Assembly (NCBI RefSeq): GCF_039907765.1
Contig: NZ_JARDJI010000015.1
Coordinates: 54,857-118,856, forward strand
Direction of reading: 5' to 3'
Length of the DNA stretch: 64,000 bases
From: Aminobacter sp039907765
GTDB lineage: Bacteria; Pseudomonadota; Alphaproteobacteria; Rhizobiales; Rhizobiaceae
The notes under the pieces are model-generated. The model was not told the origin of the DNA. It searched no databases and was given only the letters and a program-made list of their open reading frames with translations. Made by a program: the position numbers and the translations under genes. Positions 53,589-62,526 of this stretch are shown piece by piece. How positions within the stretch are numbered: position 1 is the first letter of the stretch; every line of letters begins with the position of its first letter.

Positions 53589-54653
53589 TCAGCCGGCCAT
53601 GGACCTCAGCGCCGGCTCGGCATCGGGCAGGTGCCGCATCCTGGCGTCGATGATGCCGCTCGCCATCAGGTGCCTGATGTGGCCGATGCGCTGGAAGCGC
53701 GGCCCCTCGAATTCGTCAAGCGTCAGCCCCGAGCCGGTATAGGCGACATGGAGCTGTTTGGCGCCGGCACGGGCGTCCCATTTCGGCTGGAAGGCGGGCA
53801 GCCTGCTCGCGATCTTGTCGAAGCTGACGCGATAGGAGCGGCTGTCGGGGCCGGCGTCGGCGGCGAAGTCCAGCCGGCAGCCGGGCACCACTTGGGCGAC
53901 GATCTCGGCGATGTCGCGGATGCGGTAGTTGTGAGCGGTCTGGCCGACGTTGAAGGCCTGGTTGTGGACAGCCTCGCGCGGCGCCTCCAGACCGGCGATG
54001 AAGGCGCGCGAAATGTCCTCGATGTGGACGATCGGCCGCCACGGGCTGCCGTCCGACTTGAGCAGGATGACGCCCTGGGTGACCGCCCAGGCGACGAGGT
54101 TGTTGAGCACGATGTCGAAGCGCAGCCGCGGCGACAGCCCGTAGGCGGTGGCCGGACGGAAGTAGACCGGCTCGAAACCGGCGTCGGCGAGCGGGGCGAT
54201 GTCGCGCTCCGACATCACCTTCGACCAGCCATAGGGCGTGACCGGCTTCAGTTCGCCGGTCTCGTCGATGATGTCGGCGCCGGCCTGGCCGTAGTTGCTG
54301 CAGGACGAGGCGTAGAGGAAGCGCCGGACGCCGGCGGCCTTGGCGGCGCGCGCCAGCCGGACGCTGGCCCGGTGGTTGATCTCGTAGGTCAGGTCGGGGT
54401 CGAGATTGCCCAGCGGGTCGTTGGAAAGGGCGGCGAGATGGATCACCGCGTCGAAGCCTTCGAGATCCTGGGGCTCGGCGTCGCGGATGTCCTTGCGGAC
54501 CCAGGGCACCGAGGGAGGGTTGCCGCCGGCGTCGAAGGTGCAGCGCCGGTAGAGGTCGCTGTCGTAGCCGCTTACCTGGTGGCCGGCCCCGAGCAGCATC
54601 GGCGTCATGACCGAGCCGATGTAGCCCAGGTGCCCCGTGACGAGAACTTTCAT
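53589..54653 (-). CDS. NAD-dependent epimerase/dehydratase family protein
   Basis: A 354-residue extended short-chain dehydrogenase. The Rossmann motif is GHLGYIGSVM, the acid pair is in VIHLAALSNDP, the active site has YASSCSNYG and Tyr141-Lys145 (TPYGWSK). It should reduce, epimerise or dehydrate a nucleotide sugar. The ATG at 54653 follows GGGGGAC. It heads a unit with the DUF4910 gene; together with the cytidylyltransferase and C-methyltransferase it outlines a pathway for a branched sugar. Confidence 0.9.
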   Translation of the reverse strand: MKVLVTGHLGYIGSVMTPMLLGAGHQVSGYDSDLYRRCTFDAGGNPPSVPWVRKDIRDAEPQDLEGFDAVIHLAALSNDPLGNLDPDLTYEINHRASVRLARAAKAAGVRRFLYASSCSNYGQAGADIIDETGELKPVTPYGWSKVMSERDIAPLADAGFEPVYFRPATAYGLSPRLRFDIVLNNLVAWAVTQGVILLKSDGSPWRPIVHIEDISRAFIAGLEAPREAVHNQAFNVGQTAHNYRIRDIAEIVAQVVPGCRLDFAADAGPDSRSYRVSFDKIASRLPAFQPKWDARAGAKQLHVAYTGSGLTLDEFEGPRFQRIGHIRHLMASGIIDARMRHLPDAEPALRSMAG

Positions 54654-54910
54654 TGCGTCCCCCATGTGCCGGCGCCGCGCCGGGGCGGCTGCCATGTTCG
54701 GGTGCCAGCGGCGCGGGCCGCGACCCCCCGGGGGAAGTGTACATTTTCGGCCGCCGGGGAAGCGTCCGCAATAAGACGGCCGCTCATCGTCCAATGGGGG
54801 TAGCGGTGGCCATCGCGAGCATGATCGAGCGCTGCCCGGTTTGCCGCGCGCAAAAGGCCGTCCGCAGCGCCGCGGGCGGCCTTGGATTGCGGTCTTGTCC
54901 GGGCGACGCG

Positions 54911-55663
54911 TCAGACGTCGCCGGGGAAGAGATCGTTGAGCTTGTAGGCGACCTCGGTCCGGTTGGTGGCCTTGAGCTTCTTCATGATGTTGCGGATATG
55001 GACCTTCACCGTGCTCTCGCGCAGCTTCAGTTCATAGGCGATGATCTTGTTCGCCTTGCCACGGCGCAGCGCCTGGACGACCTCGACCTGGCGCGACGTG
55101 AACATGCCGGCCAGCGGGCGAATCTCATGGCTGCTCGAGTCGATGAGATGGCGCATGGCAAGCAGGCTGCTGGCGGGAACGAAAATGCCGCCGGCAATCG
55201 CCAGGTTGATCGCCTCGACGCAGACGTCCACCCCGACGGTCGTCGGAATGTAGCCGCGCGCGCCGCACTCCAGCGCCTTCATGATCTGCTTGAGCTCGTC
55301 GGTGTCGGCAAGGATGACGACCGGGACCGCCTTGAACTCGGCGGCAAGCCGCGAGATCTCGTTGGCCACGTTGGGATCCGCGGCCTTGCGGCCGCCGAGG
55401 TTGAGCAATATCGCCGACAGTGACGGGTGCAGATCCTTCTGCCTACGCCATTCGTCGATTGACCCAAGAGCCGTAACCTCCATGCCAAGGTCGTGATAGA
55501 TCAAGGCCTTCGCCAGGCATTCGCGATCCAATGCTCTACTGTCGATTATGAGAAGACGTTCGTGGGGGCGGCGGTCGATCCCGCTGCCCGATGCCACCAG
55601 TTCTACGCCGCTCCTCGTAAGCGCCGTGGATGAATTGCCGCTATGTCCTGTGTTGGTCTCCAT
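54911..55663 (-). CDS. LuxR family regulator with degenerate receiver domain
   Basis: A 250-residue regulator. The N-terminal half resembles a response-regulator receiver: RLLIIDSRALDRECLAKAL, then SAILLNLGGRK where the phospho-acceptor Asp is replaced by Asn88, and VVILADTDELKQIMKALECGARGYIPT. The C-terminal HTH is a full LuxR/FixJ domain (SRQVEVVQALRRGKANKIIA, STVKVHIRNIMKKLKA). It probably controls the polysaccharide cluster without classical phosphorylation. Two perfect palindromes lie upstream. Confidence 0.88.
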   Translation of the reverse strand: METNTGHSGNSSTALTRSGVELVASGSGIDRRPHERLLIIDSRALDRECLAKALIYHDLGMEVTALGSIDEWRRQKDLHPSLSAILLNLGGRKAADPNVANEISRLAAEFKAVPVVILADTDELKQIMKALECGARGYIPTTVGVDVCVEAINLAIAGGIFVPASSLLAMRHLIDSSSHEIRPLAGMFTSRQVEVVQALRRGKANKIIAYELKLRESTVKVHIRNIMKKLKATNRTEVAYKLNDLFPGDV

Positions 55664-55990
55664 TGGTCATACGCCCTTTCCGCACACAGATCGCCCCTTC
55701 AGCGATCAGCACACCCCATGAACAACTACTAAGTGCCGGCTTTCATCCCCCTGATACGACGCACATACATCCGCATTCCCGCAGAGGCGCCGCCTTGCTT
55801 CCTCTCCATGATGTCTCCTGGTCCCAATCAAGAGAACAACGAGCCACGATAACTCAGTTTATTCTTTTTTCATTAACATATGTTAACCAATATAGACGAT
55901 ACGATACATCGTATCATCTTATCGGGCGGTGGCCTTGTGGTGATCGTTCTTTTCGGCGACGTACAGCGTCCGGCCTAAGGTGGGATTAGC
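55664..55990. promoter_or_regulatory. AT-rich control region of the LuxR gene
   Basis: A 327-base spacer upstream of the LuxR-type gene and downstream of the crp-like gene, strikingly AT-rich around 55855-55925. It contains TTAACATATGTTAA (55873-55886) and GATACGAT-AC-ATCGTATC (55898-55915), both perfect palindromes. No gene is seen. Confidence 0.65.
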
Positions 55991-56776
55991 CTAAGGTATA
56001 ACGCTGCGAGCGCTGCTAGGAACATGCCCGGAGGCGAGCAACTTTTGTGGAGCCTGCGGCCAGCTATACTGCAGGTAGCCTTTGTCGAAGCCTGCAAGCT
56101 TTACGAGTTTCTGCCGGTTGAGGAACTCTACAGAGCCGGATCGAAACGAAACCATGTCCCGCTCGCGCAGTTCCCTGAGCGTCCTGTTGACGTGAATCTG
56201 CGTGAGCCCGAGCACGTCTGCGAGATCGTGCTGCGTCAGCGGGCAATCATAGCCCGCCTGGGTGCCGTAGGCTCCACCCGCGGCCAGCCGCTCCCCCAGT
56301 TCCAGCAGGAAATGCGCCGTACGTTCGAGGGCGCTGCGGCGGCAGACGCTGGTCAGCCGCTCGGCCGCGATCTGATGCTGGCGCGCAACCATGCGCGAGA
56401 ACAGGGCGCCTAGCGTCGCGTTGCGGTCGAGCGCCTTGGCGAACGAATGTCCGGGGATTTCGAAGATCGTCGCCGCGGTGACCGCAATGAGGGAGTTGAC
56501 GCTGCCTCCATCGGCGGAGGGCAGGTCCAGCACATCCCCCTTGAGGGGAGTGTCGATAATCTGGCGGTTGCCGTTCGGCAGGTGACGGCAGACGGAGGTC
56601 CAGCCCGACTGGACGATGAATATCCGGCTGTTGGTGTCGCCCTGGCGCCCGACAACCGTGTTTGTCGCATAGATCCTTGCGGTGGAGTCGAGGAAATCGA
56701 CGTCGGCACCGGCATGCCCAAGGGCAATACCTGTCGGCAGGGACTGGAAGAATTGAAGCAGCGTTTGCTCGGCCAT
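55991..56776 (-). CDS. Crp/Fnr family transcriptional regulator
   Basis: A 261-residue regulator. A cNMP-binding-like domain (residues 30-120, with SRIFIVQSGWTSVCRHLPNG) is followed by a dimerisation helix and a Crp-type winged helix (CPLTQHDLADVLGLTQIHVNRTLREL). There is no Fnr-type N-terminal Cys cluster, so it is not an oxygen sensor of the Fnr kind. Effector unknown. The C-terminal 25 residues (WPQAPQKLLASGHVP) are an extra tail. It may, with the LuxR protein, regulate the polysaccharide genes. Confidence 0.88.
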   Translation of the reverse strand: MAEQTLLQFFQSLPTGIALGHAGADVDFLDSTARIYATNTVVGRQGDTNSRIFIVQSGWTSVCRHLPNGNRQIIDTPLKGDVLDLPSADGGSVNSLIAVTAATIFEIPGHSFAKALDRNATLGALFSRMVARQHQIAAERLTSVCRRSALERTAHFLLELGERLAAGGAYGTQAGYDCPLTQHDLADVLGLTQIHVNRTLRELRERDMVSFRSGSVEFLNRQKLVKLAGFDKGYLQYSWPQAPQKLLASGHVPSSARSVIP

Positions 56777-57236
56777 CACTTCTACTGGATCTATCCGCAG
56801 TGAAGGGCGCTAATCCCAGCCGCCGACCTTCATCGCGACTACGTCCCCATAGATCACAATACGCTCGGTGTTCGATCGACATCTGCCACGGCGAGCCGTC
56901 TCGGAAAGACGGAACGTCGAAGCCTCATCTGATATCATGTGCCCGAGGATGTCCATGGGGGTTATTGCCCGTAGGCATCTACGCCCATTGCACAATTTGA
57001 CCTGCGGGCCATGCAGGCCGGAAACTCGGGGTGCCTGCGTGACAAGCGCCAGCACATCACGCGGCCTGTCCGTGTCACCGAGCGCGACAGGATAGGGGAG
57101 CCGCGGACCCCCCGACCCCCACCGCCCAGCGGCTCTCCTATCGCGCGCCTCGAATGCGCAGCCCCGGCGGCGCCGCTGACATTGCGGAACATTGCGAAGC
57201 GCGTCCGCCGCGGCGACGAGAATGCGGGCGCGGCCG
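56777..57236. other. Gene-free spacer with a long hairpin
   Basis: A 460-base spacer between the crp-like gene and a small gene. It contains GATAGGGGAGCCGC (57091-57104) and GCGGCTCTCCTATC (57129-57142), a 14-bp stem with one G-U pair if transcribed rightward, with a C-rich 24-base loop. Nothing else is recognised. Confidence 0.55.
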
Positions 57237-57446
57237 TCAGGCCGTCCCTATCGTCCGCATGTGACGCAGGTCCGATGCATGGCTGTCGACATTGCCGTTG
57301 AACGCAGCGATCAGCCTGCGCGCCGCGATGCTGGCGATATGGGTGTGTGGAAGGCTGGCCTCCACCCTGCGCGCAGATTCGTAGACCTCGATGAGTATGG
57401 CGCGTTGCCTAGGCCCTAGGACGTCGTGATCGACCAGGTCGCACAT
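57237..57446 (-). CDS. Small hypothetical protein
   Basis: A 69-residue protein with the helical body RAILIEVYESARRVEASLPHTH and a short tail. It has an excellent ribosome binding site, GGAGGG with 5 bases to the ATG at 57446, which is the main argument for a real gene. No family is recognised. Codon composition resembles that of neighbouring genes. The nearest genes are on the same strand but distant. Confidence 0.6.
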   Translation of the reverse strand: MCDLVDHDVLGPRQRAILIEVYESARRVEASLPHTHIASIAARRLIAAFNGNVDSHASDLRHMRTIGTA

Positions 57447-57820
57447 GGAACCCTCCTCTTCGCAGGAGCAGTCGGCCTCCGCCAGGCATGACGCCCCTGA
57501 AGAAGCAACCTTAGCAGGTTGCGGCTAGATTTGTAAGCAACGAGTAAGTGTGGCCCGGATCGTTCGACATTTCAGGGTCGTCTCAATTCGAAGGATGCAC
57601 ACGACATTGTAGGTAGTCTCGGCAAGGACCGTCGTCCGATCGACGCCCTGGTGTCGTGTCGGCCGAGATGGCGACCCCTAACCGGAGGCGTATCTACCTC
57701 GTGCGCTCCTTCCGCGTGCCGCTTCGGCGCGCCCATGGCCCAGGACGAGGCGATCCGGGCGCGACGGACCGACATGGCCGGGCGAGCCTGCTCGCCTGGC
57801 CTGTGGCTGTCGCCTGCCGC
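57447..57820. other. Gene-free spacer with small hairpin
   Basis: A 374-base spacer. A perfect 7-bp hairpin GCAACCT-TAGC-AGGTTGC (57505-57522) lies in it, without a T-run. No convincing open frame on either strand. Confidence 0.4.
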
Positions 57821-58465
57821 TCATTCGGGACGCAGGAAGCGGCCGTTGACCCAGCCTTCCTGGCCGCGATAGCGCACCTTGCACCAGTTCTGGCCCTCGA
57901 GGCAGCCGAGGTTGCGCAGGCCGTCCGCGTCGAAGGGGATCTCGCCGACGACGAAGCCGCGCGGCGACGGCGTCTCGCGCATGTTGAGCACGTCGTCGGG
58001 GCTGACGCCGACCACGCGCCAGGAGCGCGGTCCGGGCAGCGGCTCCGGTCCGGGGCCGGGGTCGCCGCGGCCGAAGACACTGACGCCGAGCGCGAAGGGG
58101 GCGGTGCCGTTGCGGCGGGCTTCGGCGCGCAGCAGGTAGATCTGGATCGTGTAGAGGCCCGAGGCCGACAGGCGCCCGTCCCATTGCGTCTGTTCGCGGG
58201 CGATGGCGCGGCCACGCGGGTCGACGACGTTGAAGTAGAGGAAGCGGTTGCGCGACCTGAGGTCGAGGCTCATGCGCTGGCCGGCCCGCGCCTCGAGCCG
58301 GTAGGATGCGCTGATGCGGCCGAAGACGATGCCGCGCACCGTCGTCTGCGTCGCGCCCGGGCGCATGCGTAGCGTCTCGACACGCTCCTGCGCGATCGCC
58401 GCCTGCGGCAGGGCTGGCGCGAAGGCCAGCATGAAGGCCAGGAAAGCACCTGTACGTCGTATCAT
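57821..58465 (-). CDS. Secreted SH3-domain-containing protein
   Basis: A 214-residue protein. The signal peptide (FLAFMLAFAPALPQAAIA) is followed by a beta-rich domain of about residues 30-130, and a bacterial SH3 domain at the C-terminus (DDVLNMRETPSPRGFVVGEI to WCKVRYRGQEGWVNGRFL). The SH3 domain may bind cell-wall material or other proteins. The ATG has GAGGGGA 7 bases upstream. Its 3' end is upstream of the long spacer; function is otherwise unknown. Confidence 0.85.
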   Translation of the reverse strand: MIRRTGAFLAFMLAFAPALPQAAIAQERVETLRMRPGATQTTVRGIVFGRISASYRLEARAGQRMSLDLRSRNRFLYFNVVDPRGRAIAREQTQWDGRLSASGLYTIQIYLLRAEARRNGTAPFALGVSVFGRGDPGPGPEPLPGPRSWRVVGVSPDDVLNMRETPSPRGFVVGEIPFDADGLRNLGCLEGQNWCKVRYRGQEGWVNGRFLRPE

Positions 58466-58634
58466 CTTGGTCCCCTCGAACGATAGTCTGGGCCGATACT
58501 AGAGTAAGTTGCCGAAGGCCGGGAGCCTGCTTTTGGAAAACTGAAGCTCCAACAAGAGGGTGGAGCCGTAGCCAGCTCAATCGCGGGAGTTCGGGAAGCA
58601 TGTCGAAGCCTGCTGGCCGCGACATGCGTCGCCG

Positions 58635-61600
58635 TCAGAAGTTCTTGCCGACCTTGAGGCCAAGCGCGTGGCTCTGGCCGACGCCGCCGACGGCGGTGCG
58701 ATAGTCGAACCTCGCGGTCCAGTTGTTGCCGAGGGCCGCGTCCAGCGACGCTCCCAGTGTTGCGTAGTCGCTGCCCTTGCTGTCGATGTCGAAGACATAG
58801 GGCAGGCCATCGGTGTCGGCGTAACCGAGGTTCACCCGGCTCGATCCCTCGAAATCATGGACATACTCGATGCGGGCGCCCGGTTTCAAAACGCCCCAGT
58901 CGGTGGTGATCGCGTATTCGACGCGAAGTCCGGCAATGCCCGAAAGCGTGTCGACGGTCTGGCTGCCGTATTTCAGCAGGTAGTCGCCGCTGCCGCCTTC
59001 GGTGAACCCCGAGAGCCACGACCTCGAAAGATCCAGCCTGCCATAGGGCGAGATCAGCCAGGCATCGTCGCGCTTTTCGTAGCTCGCGGTGATCGAACCG
59101 AAGATCTGCGTGCCGCTCCGCTCTCCGATGGCGTAGCCGCCGTTGGACGTCTCGTACCGCCTGCTGGACAAATCCAGCCAGCTGCCGCCGACGAGCCCGT
59201 CGAGATATGCCGACCTGAACGGCGAATAGCTCGCATAGACTGCGCCGCTGTAGGCGTGCGCGCGGCTTTCGGTGCCGTTCGGGCCGATGTCGGTCGCGTC
59301 CCGGCCGTAGCCTAAGCCGAAACCCGCCACGAGCGACTTGGAGAAGCGGTAGTCGATGCCGCCGCTGACGCCGGCGGTGGTGTAGTCCAGGTTCAGCCTG
59401 CCGTCGTCGCGCTCGCCGAAATTGACGAAGCCGCCGGTCCATACGGCCAGCTTGCCGAGGTCGACATCGACCGGCGACTGCGCCGGCTGGCGGCCGTTCT
59501 CGTCGTCGGCATAGTTGTGCATGGCAAAGCCGCTGCCGGCCGCGCCCTTGGGAGCCTTGCCCAACAGGTCCTCGAAGCGCTGGTCCTCGTCGGTCTTGCC
59601 GTCGTTGCCGGAATAGCCGAGCCGCACCGCCATGCTGTTGCGGCGGCGCTCGCCTTCGTCGTGCAACTGCTCGAGACGCGAGTTGAAGTTCTGCGTCTGG
59701 CTTTCGGCGAAGCGCCTGGCGCTGTCGACCTGAGCGGTCAGCAGGCCGGTCACCTCGGCGTCTTCCGACGGATCGGGGCGTCCGGTGACGTCGAAATAGA
59801 TGGAGGTTGGTGCGGACGCGGCAGAGGCATTGCTCAGGGTGAAGACGACGGTCGCCTCGCCTTCGAACGTAATCGCCGCGTCGAAGGTGAGCTCAGTGCC
59901 GGTAATGGCCGCGGCGCCCGCTGCAGCAGACGAAAGCGAAACCAGTGCTGCCGCGGTGAACGGGCCACCCGTGGCCCCATCGGTCAGGTCGACCGTCACC
60001 TGTTTTCCTGCATCGACGCTGATGCGCCGCGAGACGGCAACCGGGGCCGGGGCGCCTACGGTCATCGAGTATGCCTGCTCGGCTGTGAAGCCCAGCGCGT
60101 CCGTCACCTTGACGGTGAAGTTGAAGGTGCCCGTCACGGTTGGCGTGCCCGATACGTTGCCTGCAGGGCTTAACGCCAGCCCGTTCGGCAGCGCGTTGTC
60201 GCTGATGGCGAAGGTATGGGGTGTCGTGCCGCCTGTGGCGGTCAGCATCTGCGAATAGGCTACGCCGAGGGTTGGATTGGGAAGCGTCGCCGGCGCCAGG
60301 GAGATGGTCGGAGGGTTCGTCGCATAACTGTTGGACACGGCGCTGCTGCCCGGATTGCCGGCGGCATCCGACACGGCCGAGGCGGCAAGCGTGATCGTGT
60401 TGCGTGATGCTGACGTGCCGGTCGCAGTGAGCGTGAAGGTCCAGACGATATTGTCGGACGTCCGTAGTGCCGACGTGGTGCCGCCGGTCAGGCTCAGGTC
60501 AGTAAGGCCAAGACCGGTTACCGCCTCGGAAAAGGTGATCGTCACCGGTGACGTTTCCCCGTCTCTCAAGCTGGTGACTTCCACGTCGATCGTCGCGGTC
60601 GGCCCCGCGGTATCGATCGCGTAGTTGTTCGAATCGACGGTTCCGCTGCCGGTGTTGCCGGACGCGTTTTGCACGCCGGTCATGTCGAGCGAGATCACGT
60701 TGCTGGCGTCGGACACGTTTGCCGAAGGGGTGAATGTCGCCGTCCAGGATACGCCGCCGTCCGAGGACGATACAGCCGAAAGTGTCCCGTTGCTGACTGT
60801 CAAATCGGCGTTGTTGAAGCCGGTCACCGCCTCCGAGAAGGTGATCGTCACCAGCGATGTCTCATCCGTTTTCAGTGCATTGTCGGCGACGACGACCGTT
60901 GCCGTCGGCAGCACGGTGTCGATGGTGAAATTGGCCGAATTGGTCATGCCAGTGCCGGCATTGCCGGCCACATCCGTCACGCCCGCATTGTTCAGGGTAA
61001 GCAGATTGGTCGCGTCGCTCACGCCTGCGTTGGGGTTGAACGTCGCCGTCCAGGTGATGCCGCCGTCCGACGACGACACGGTCGACAGAGTCCCGTTCGG
61101 GACGGTGAGGTCGGCGTTGTCGAAGCCGGTCACCGCTTCCGAAAAGGTGATCGTCAGCAGCGACGTGTCGCCGGCGGCGAGGGTGGGGTCGGCCATGACG
61201 AGTGTGGCGGTCGGTCGCTGTGAATCGACCGCATAGTTGTTCGAATCGGTCGTTCCACTGCCATTGTTGCCAGCCGAGTCTATGACGCCTGTATTGTCCA
61301 GGGTGATCAGATTGCTCGTGTCGGTTATGCCTGCTGTCGGGGTGAGCGTCGCCGCCCAGCTTATGCCGCCGTCCGAGGACGACAGAGCCGACAAAGAACC
61401 ATTTCCGACGCTCAGGTCGGCGTTGCTGAAGCCAGCCACAGCCTCCGAGAAGGCGACGGTCACCAGCGACGTCTGGCCGATGCCGAGCGCAGTGTCGGCA
61501 ACGACGATCGTCGCGGTCGGCCTCATGGTATCGATGGCATAATTGTTGGAATTGACGGTGCCGCTGCCAGCCTCGCCGCCTCCGCTTGCCACCCCTGTCA

Positions 61601-61952
61601 TGTTCAGGACGATCAAGTTGGTAGAGTCGGAGATGCCCGCCGAAGGTGCAAATGTCGCCGTCCAGGTGATGCCGCCGTCCGAAGAGGAGACGGCCGTCAG
61701 GGAGCCGTTCGATGCAATGAGGTCGGCGTTGTTGAAGCCGGTCACCTGCTCCGAAAAAGTGATCGTAACCAGCGAGGTGTCGCCAATCTTGAGCATGGTG
61801 TTTGAGACGACGGCCGTTGCCGTGGGAGGTGCACTGAGGGCCATCGACGGCCAGAGCAGGCCCACGCAGAGTATCAGCATCATCCTTAGTCGCGCGCTGA
61901 ACCACGCAATCGCTGCCGTTGCGCCCGCGCGTCGCGTCGTCTGATGCTGCAT
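58635..61952 (-). CDS. Autotransporter with tandem Ig-like repeats
   Basis: A 1105-residue surface protein. After a signal region (residues 20-41), four Ig-like repeats of exactly 102 residues begin at 43, 145, 247 and 349, then a fifth of 97 (from 451). Each has a PTAT start, TSLVTITFSEAVTGF and SSSDGGITWTATF. A He_PIG-like module follows (about 548-640), then a linker with a coiled part, and an autotransporter beta-barrel domain (about 830-1105) ending SHALGLKVGKNF. It should be displayed on the outer membrane, perhaps as an adhesin. The repeat DNA is highly conserved. Confidence 0.88.
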   Translation of the reverse strand: MQHQTTRRAGATAAIAWFSARLRMMLILCVGLLWPSMALSAPPTATAVVSNTMLKIGDTSLVTITFSEQVTGFNNADLIASNGSLTAVSSSDGGITWTATFAPSAGISDSTNLIVLNMTGVASGGGEAGSGTVNSNNYAIDTMRPTATIVVADTALGIGQTSLVTVAFSEAVAGFSNADLSVGNGSLSALSSSDGGISWAATLTPTAGITDTSNLITLDNTGVIDSAGNNGSGTTDSNNYAVDSQRPTATLVMADPTLAAGDTSLLTITFSEAVTGFDNADLTVPNGTLSTVSSSDGGITWTATFNPNAGVSDATNLLTLNNAGVTDVAGNAGTGMTNSANFTIDTVLPTATVVVADNALKTDETSLVTITFSEAVTGFNNADLTVSNGTLSAVSSSDGGVSWTATFTPSANVSDASNVISLDMTGVQNASGNTGSGTVDSNNYAIDTAGPTATIDVEVTSLRDGETSPVTITFSEAVTGLGLTDLSLTGGTTSALRTSDNIVWTFTLTATGTSASRNTITLAASAVSDAAGNPGSSAVSNSYATNPPTISLAPATLPNPTLGVAYSQMLTATGGTTPHTFAISDNALPNGLALSPAGNVSGTPTVTGTFNFTVKVTDALGFTAEQAYSMTVGAPAPVAVSRRISVDAGKQVTVDLTDGATGGPFTAAALVSLSSAAAGAAAITGTELTFDAAITFEGEATVVFTLSNASAASAPTSIYFDVTGRPDPSEDAEVTGLLTAQVDSARRFAESQTQNFNSRLEQLHDEGERRRNSMAVRLGYSGNDGKTDEDQRFEDLLGKAPKGAAGSGFAMHNYADDENGRQPAQSPVDVDLGKLAVWTGGFVNFGERDDGRLNLDYTTAGVSGGIDYRFSKSLVAGFGLGYGRDATDIGPNGTESRAHAYSGAVYASYSPFRSAYLDGLVGGSWLDLSSRRYETSNGGYAIGERSGTQIFGSITASYEKRDDAWLISPYGRLDLSRSWLSGFTEGGSGDYLLKYGSQTVDTLSGIAGLRVEYAITTDWGVLKPGARIEYVHDFEGSSRVNLGYADTDGLPYVFDIDSKGSDYATLGASLDAALGNNWTARFDYRTAVGGVGQSHALGLKVGKNF
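60312..61826 (-). repeat. Five tandem about 306-bp Ig-like coding repeats
   Basis: The four first units are exactly 102 codons; the fifth is 97 codons. The protein pattern PTAT..VT.TFSEAVTGF is seen in each. The strict equality of unit lengths suggests expansion by unequal crossing-over. Confidence 0.85.
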
Positions 61953-62198
61953 CTGTCGCCCCCGCGAACCACACTATCGCGCTTGTTGCCGGCGCGACTG
62001 CGGTTCCATGCCCGATCAGATGACTTTCCGAGCAGAGCGGACGAGTCATCTGCCTGGACTGAAATATTGGCTTTCGGGTCACGTCAACAGAAGAATAGGA
62101 GCCTGATTTCGTAAATATATGGTCCAGATCGACTTTTACATCTTCTTGTATAATGTGGATTTACTAAAATATTCCATAGGTTGCACTGGCGGCAAAAC

Positions 62199-62519
62199 TC
62201 AACCACCGCTGATCGCGGTGAGCACGAAAACCTCGATGCCCGGCCGCAGCTTCGTCTTCAGCGTCGCGCGTTCGCCGTCGACGAACACGTTCATGTGCCG
62301 GCGGATGGTGGGGCGGCTGTCGCAGATGCGGTCGCGCATGCCCGGCCAGCGCCGGTCGAGTTCGTCGACCATGTTCCTGACGGTCGCGGCCTGCATCTCG
62401 ACGCGCCGCGACGAGCCGGGGAACAGGTCGACCAGCACGCCGGGCAGGCGCACCACGACGGGCGTGGTTCTTGCCTCCGTTCGACGGTCGGGGTCTTGCC
62501 GGTCGAGCATGTCCGCCAT
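62199..62519 (-). CDS. MoaD/ThiS-like ubiquitin-fold protein
   Basis: A 106-residue protein with a beta-grasp pattern (VVVRLPGVLVDLFPGSSRRV, then VNMFV-like NVFVDGERATLKTKL) and the diagnostic C-terminal GG (EVFVLTAISGG). MoaD and ThiS carry sulfur as a C-terminal thiocarboxylate after adenylation by MoeB/ThiF; no such enzyme is nearby. The N-terminal extension of 20 residues is basic and variable. It is 7 bases after the beta-propeller gene, so co-translated. Standard MoaD is about 80 residues. Confidence 0.82.
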   Translation of the reverse strand: MADMLDRQDPDRRTEARTTPVVVRLPGVLVDLFPGSSRRVEMQAATVRNMVDELDRRWPGMRDRICDSRPTIRRHMNVFVDGERATLKTKLRPGIEVFVLTAISGG

Positions 62520-62526
62520 CCCAGGC

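Noticed and set aside
60312..61826. 306-base repeats as a non-coding tandem array
   Set aside because: They are in frame, encode complete Ig-like domains and are part of a long gene.
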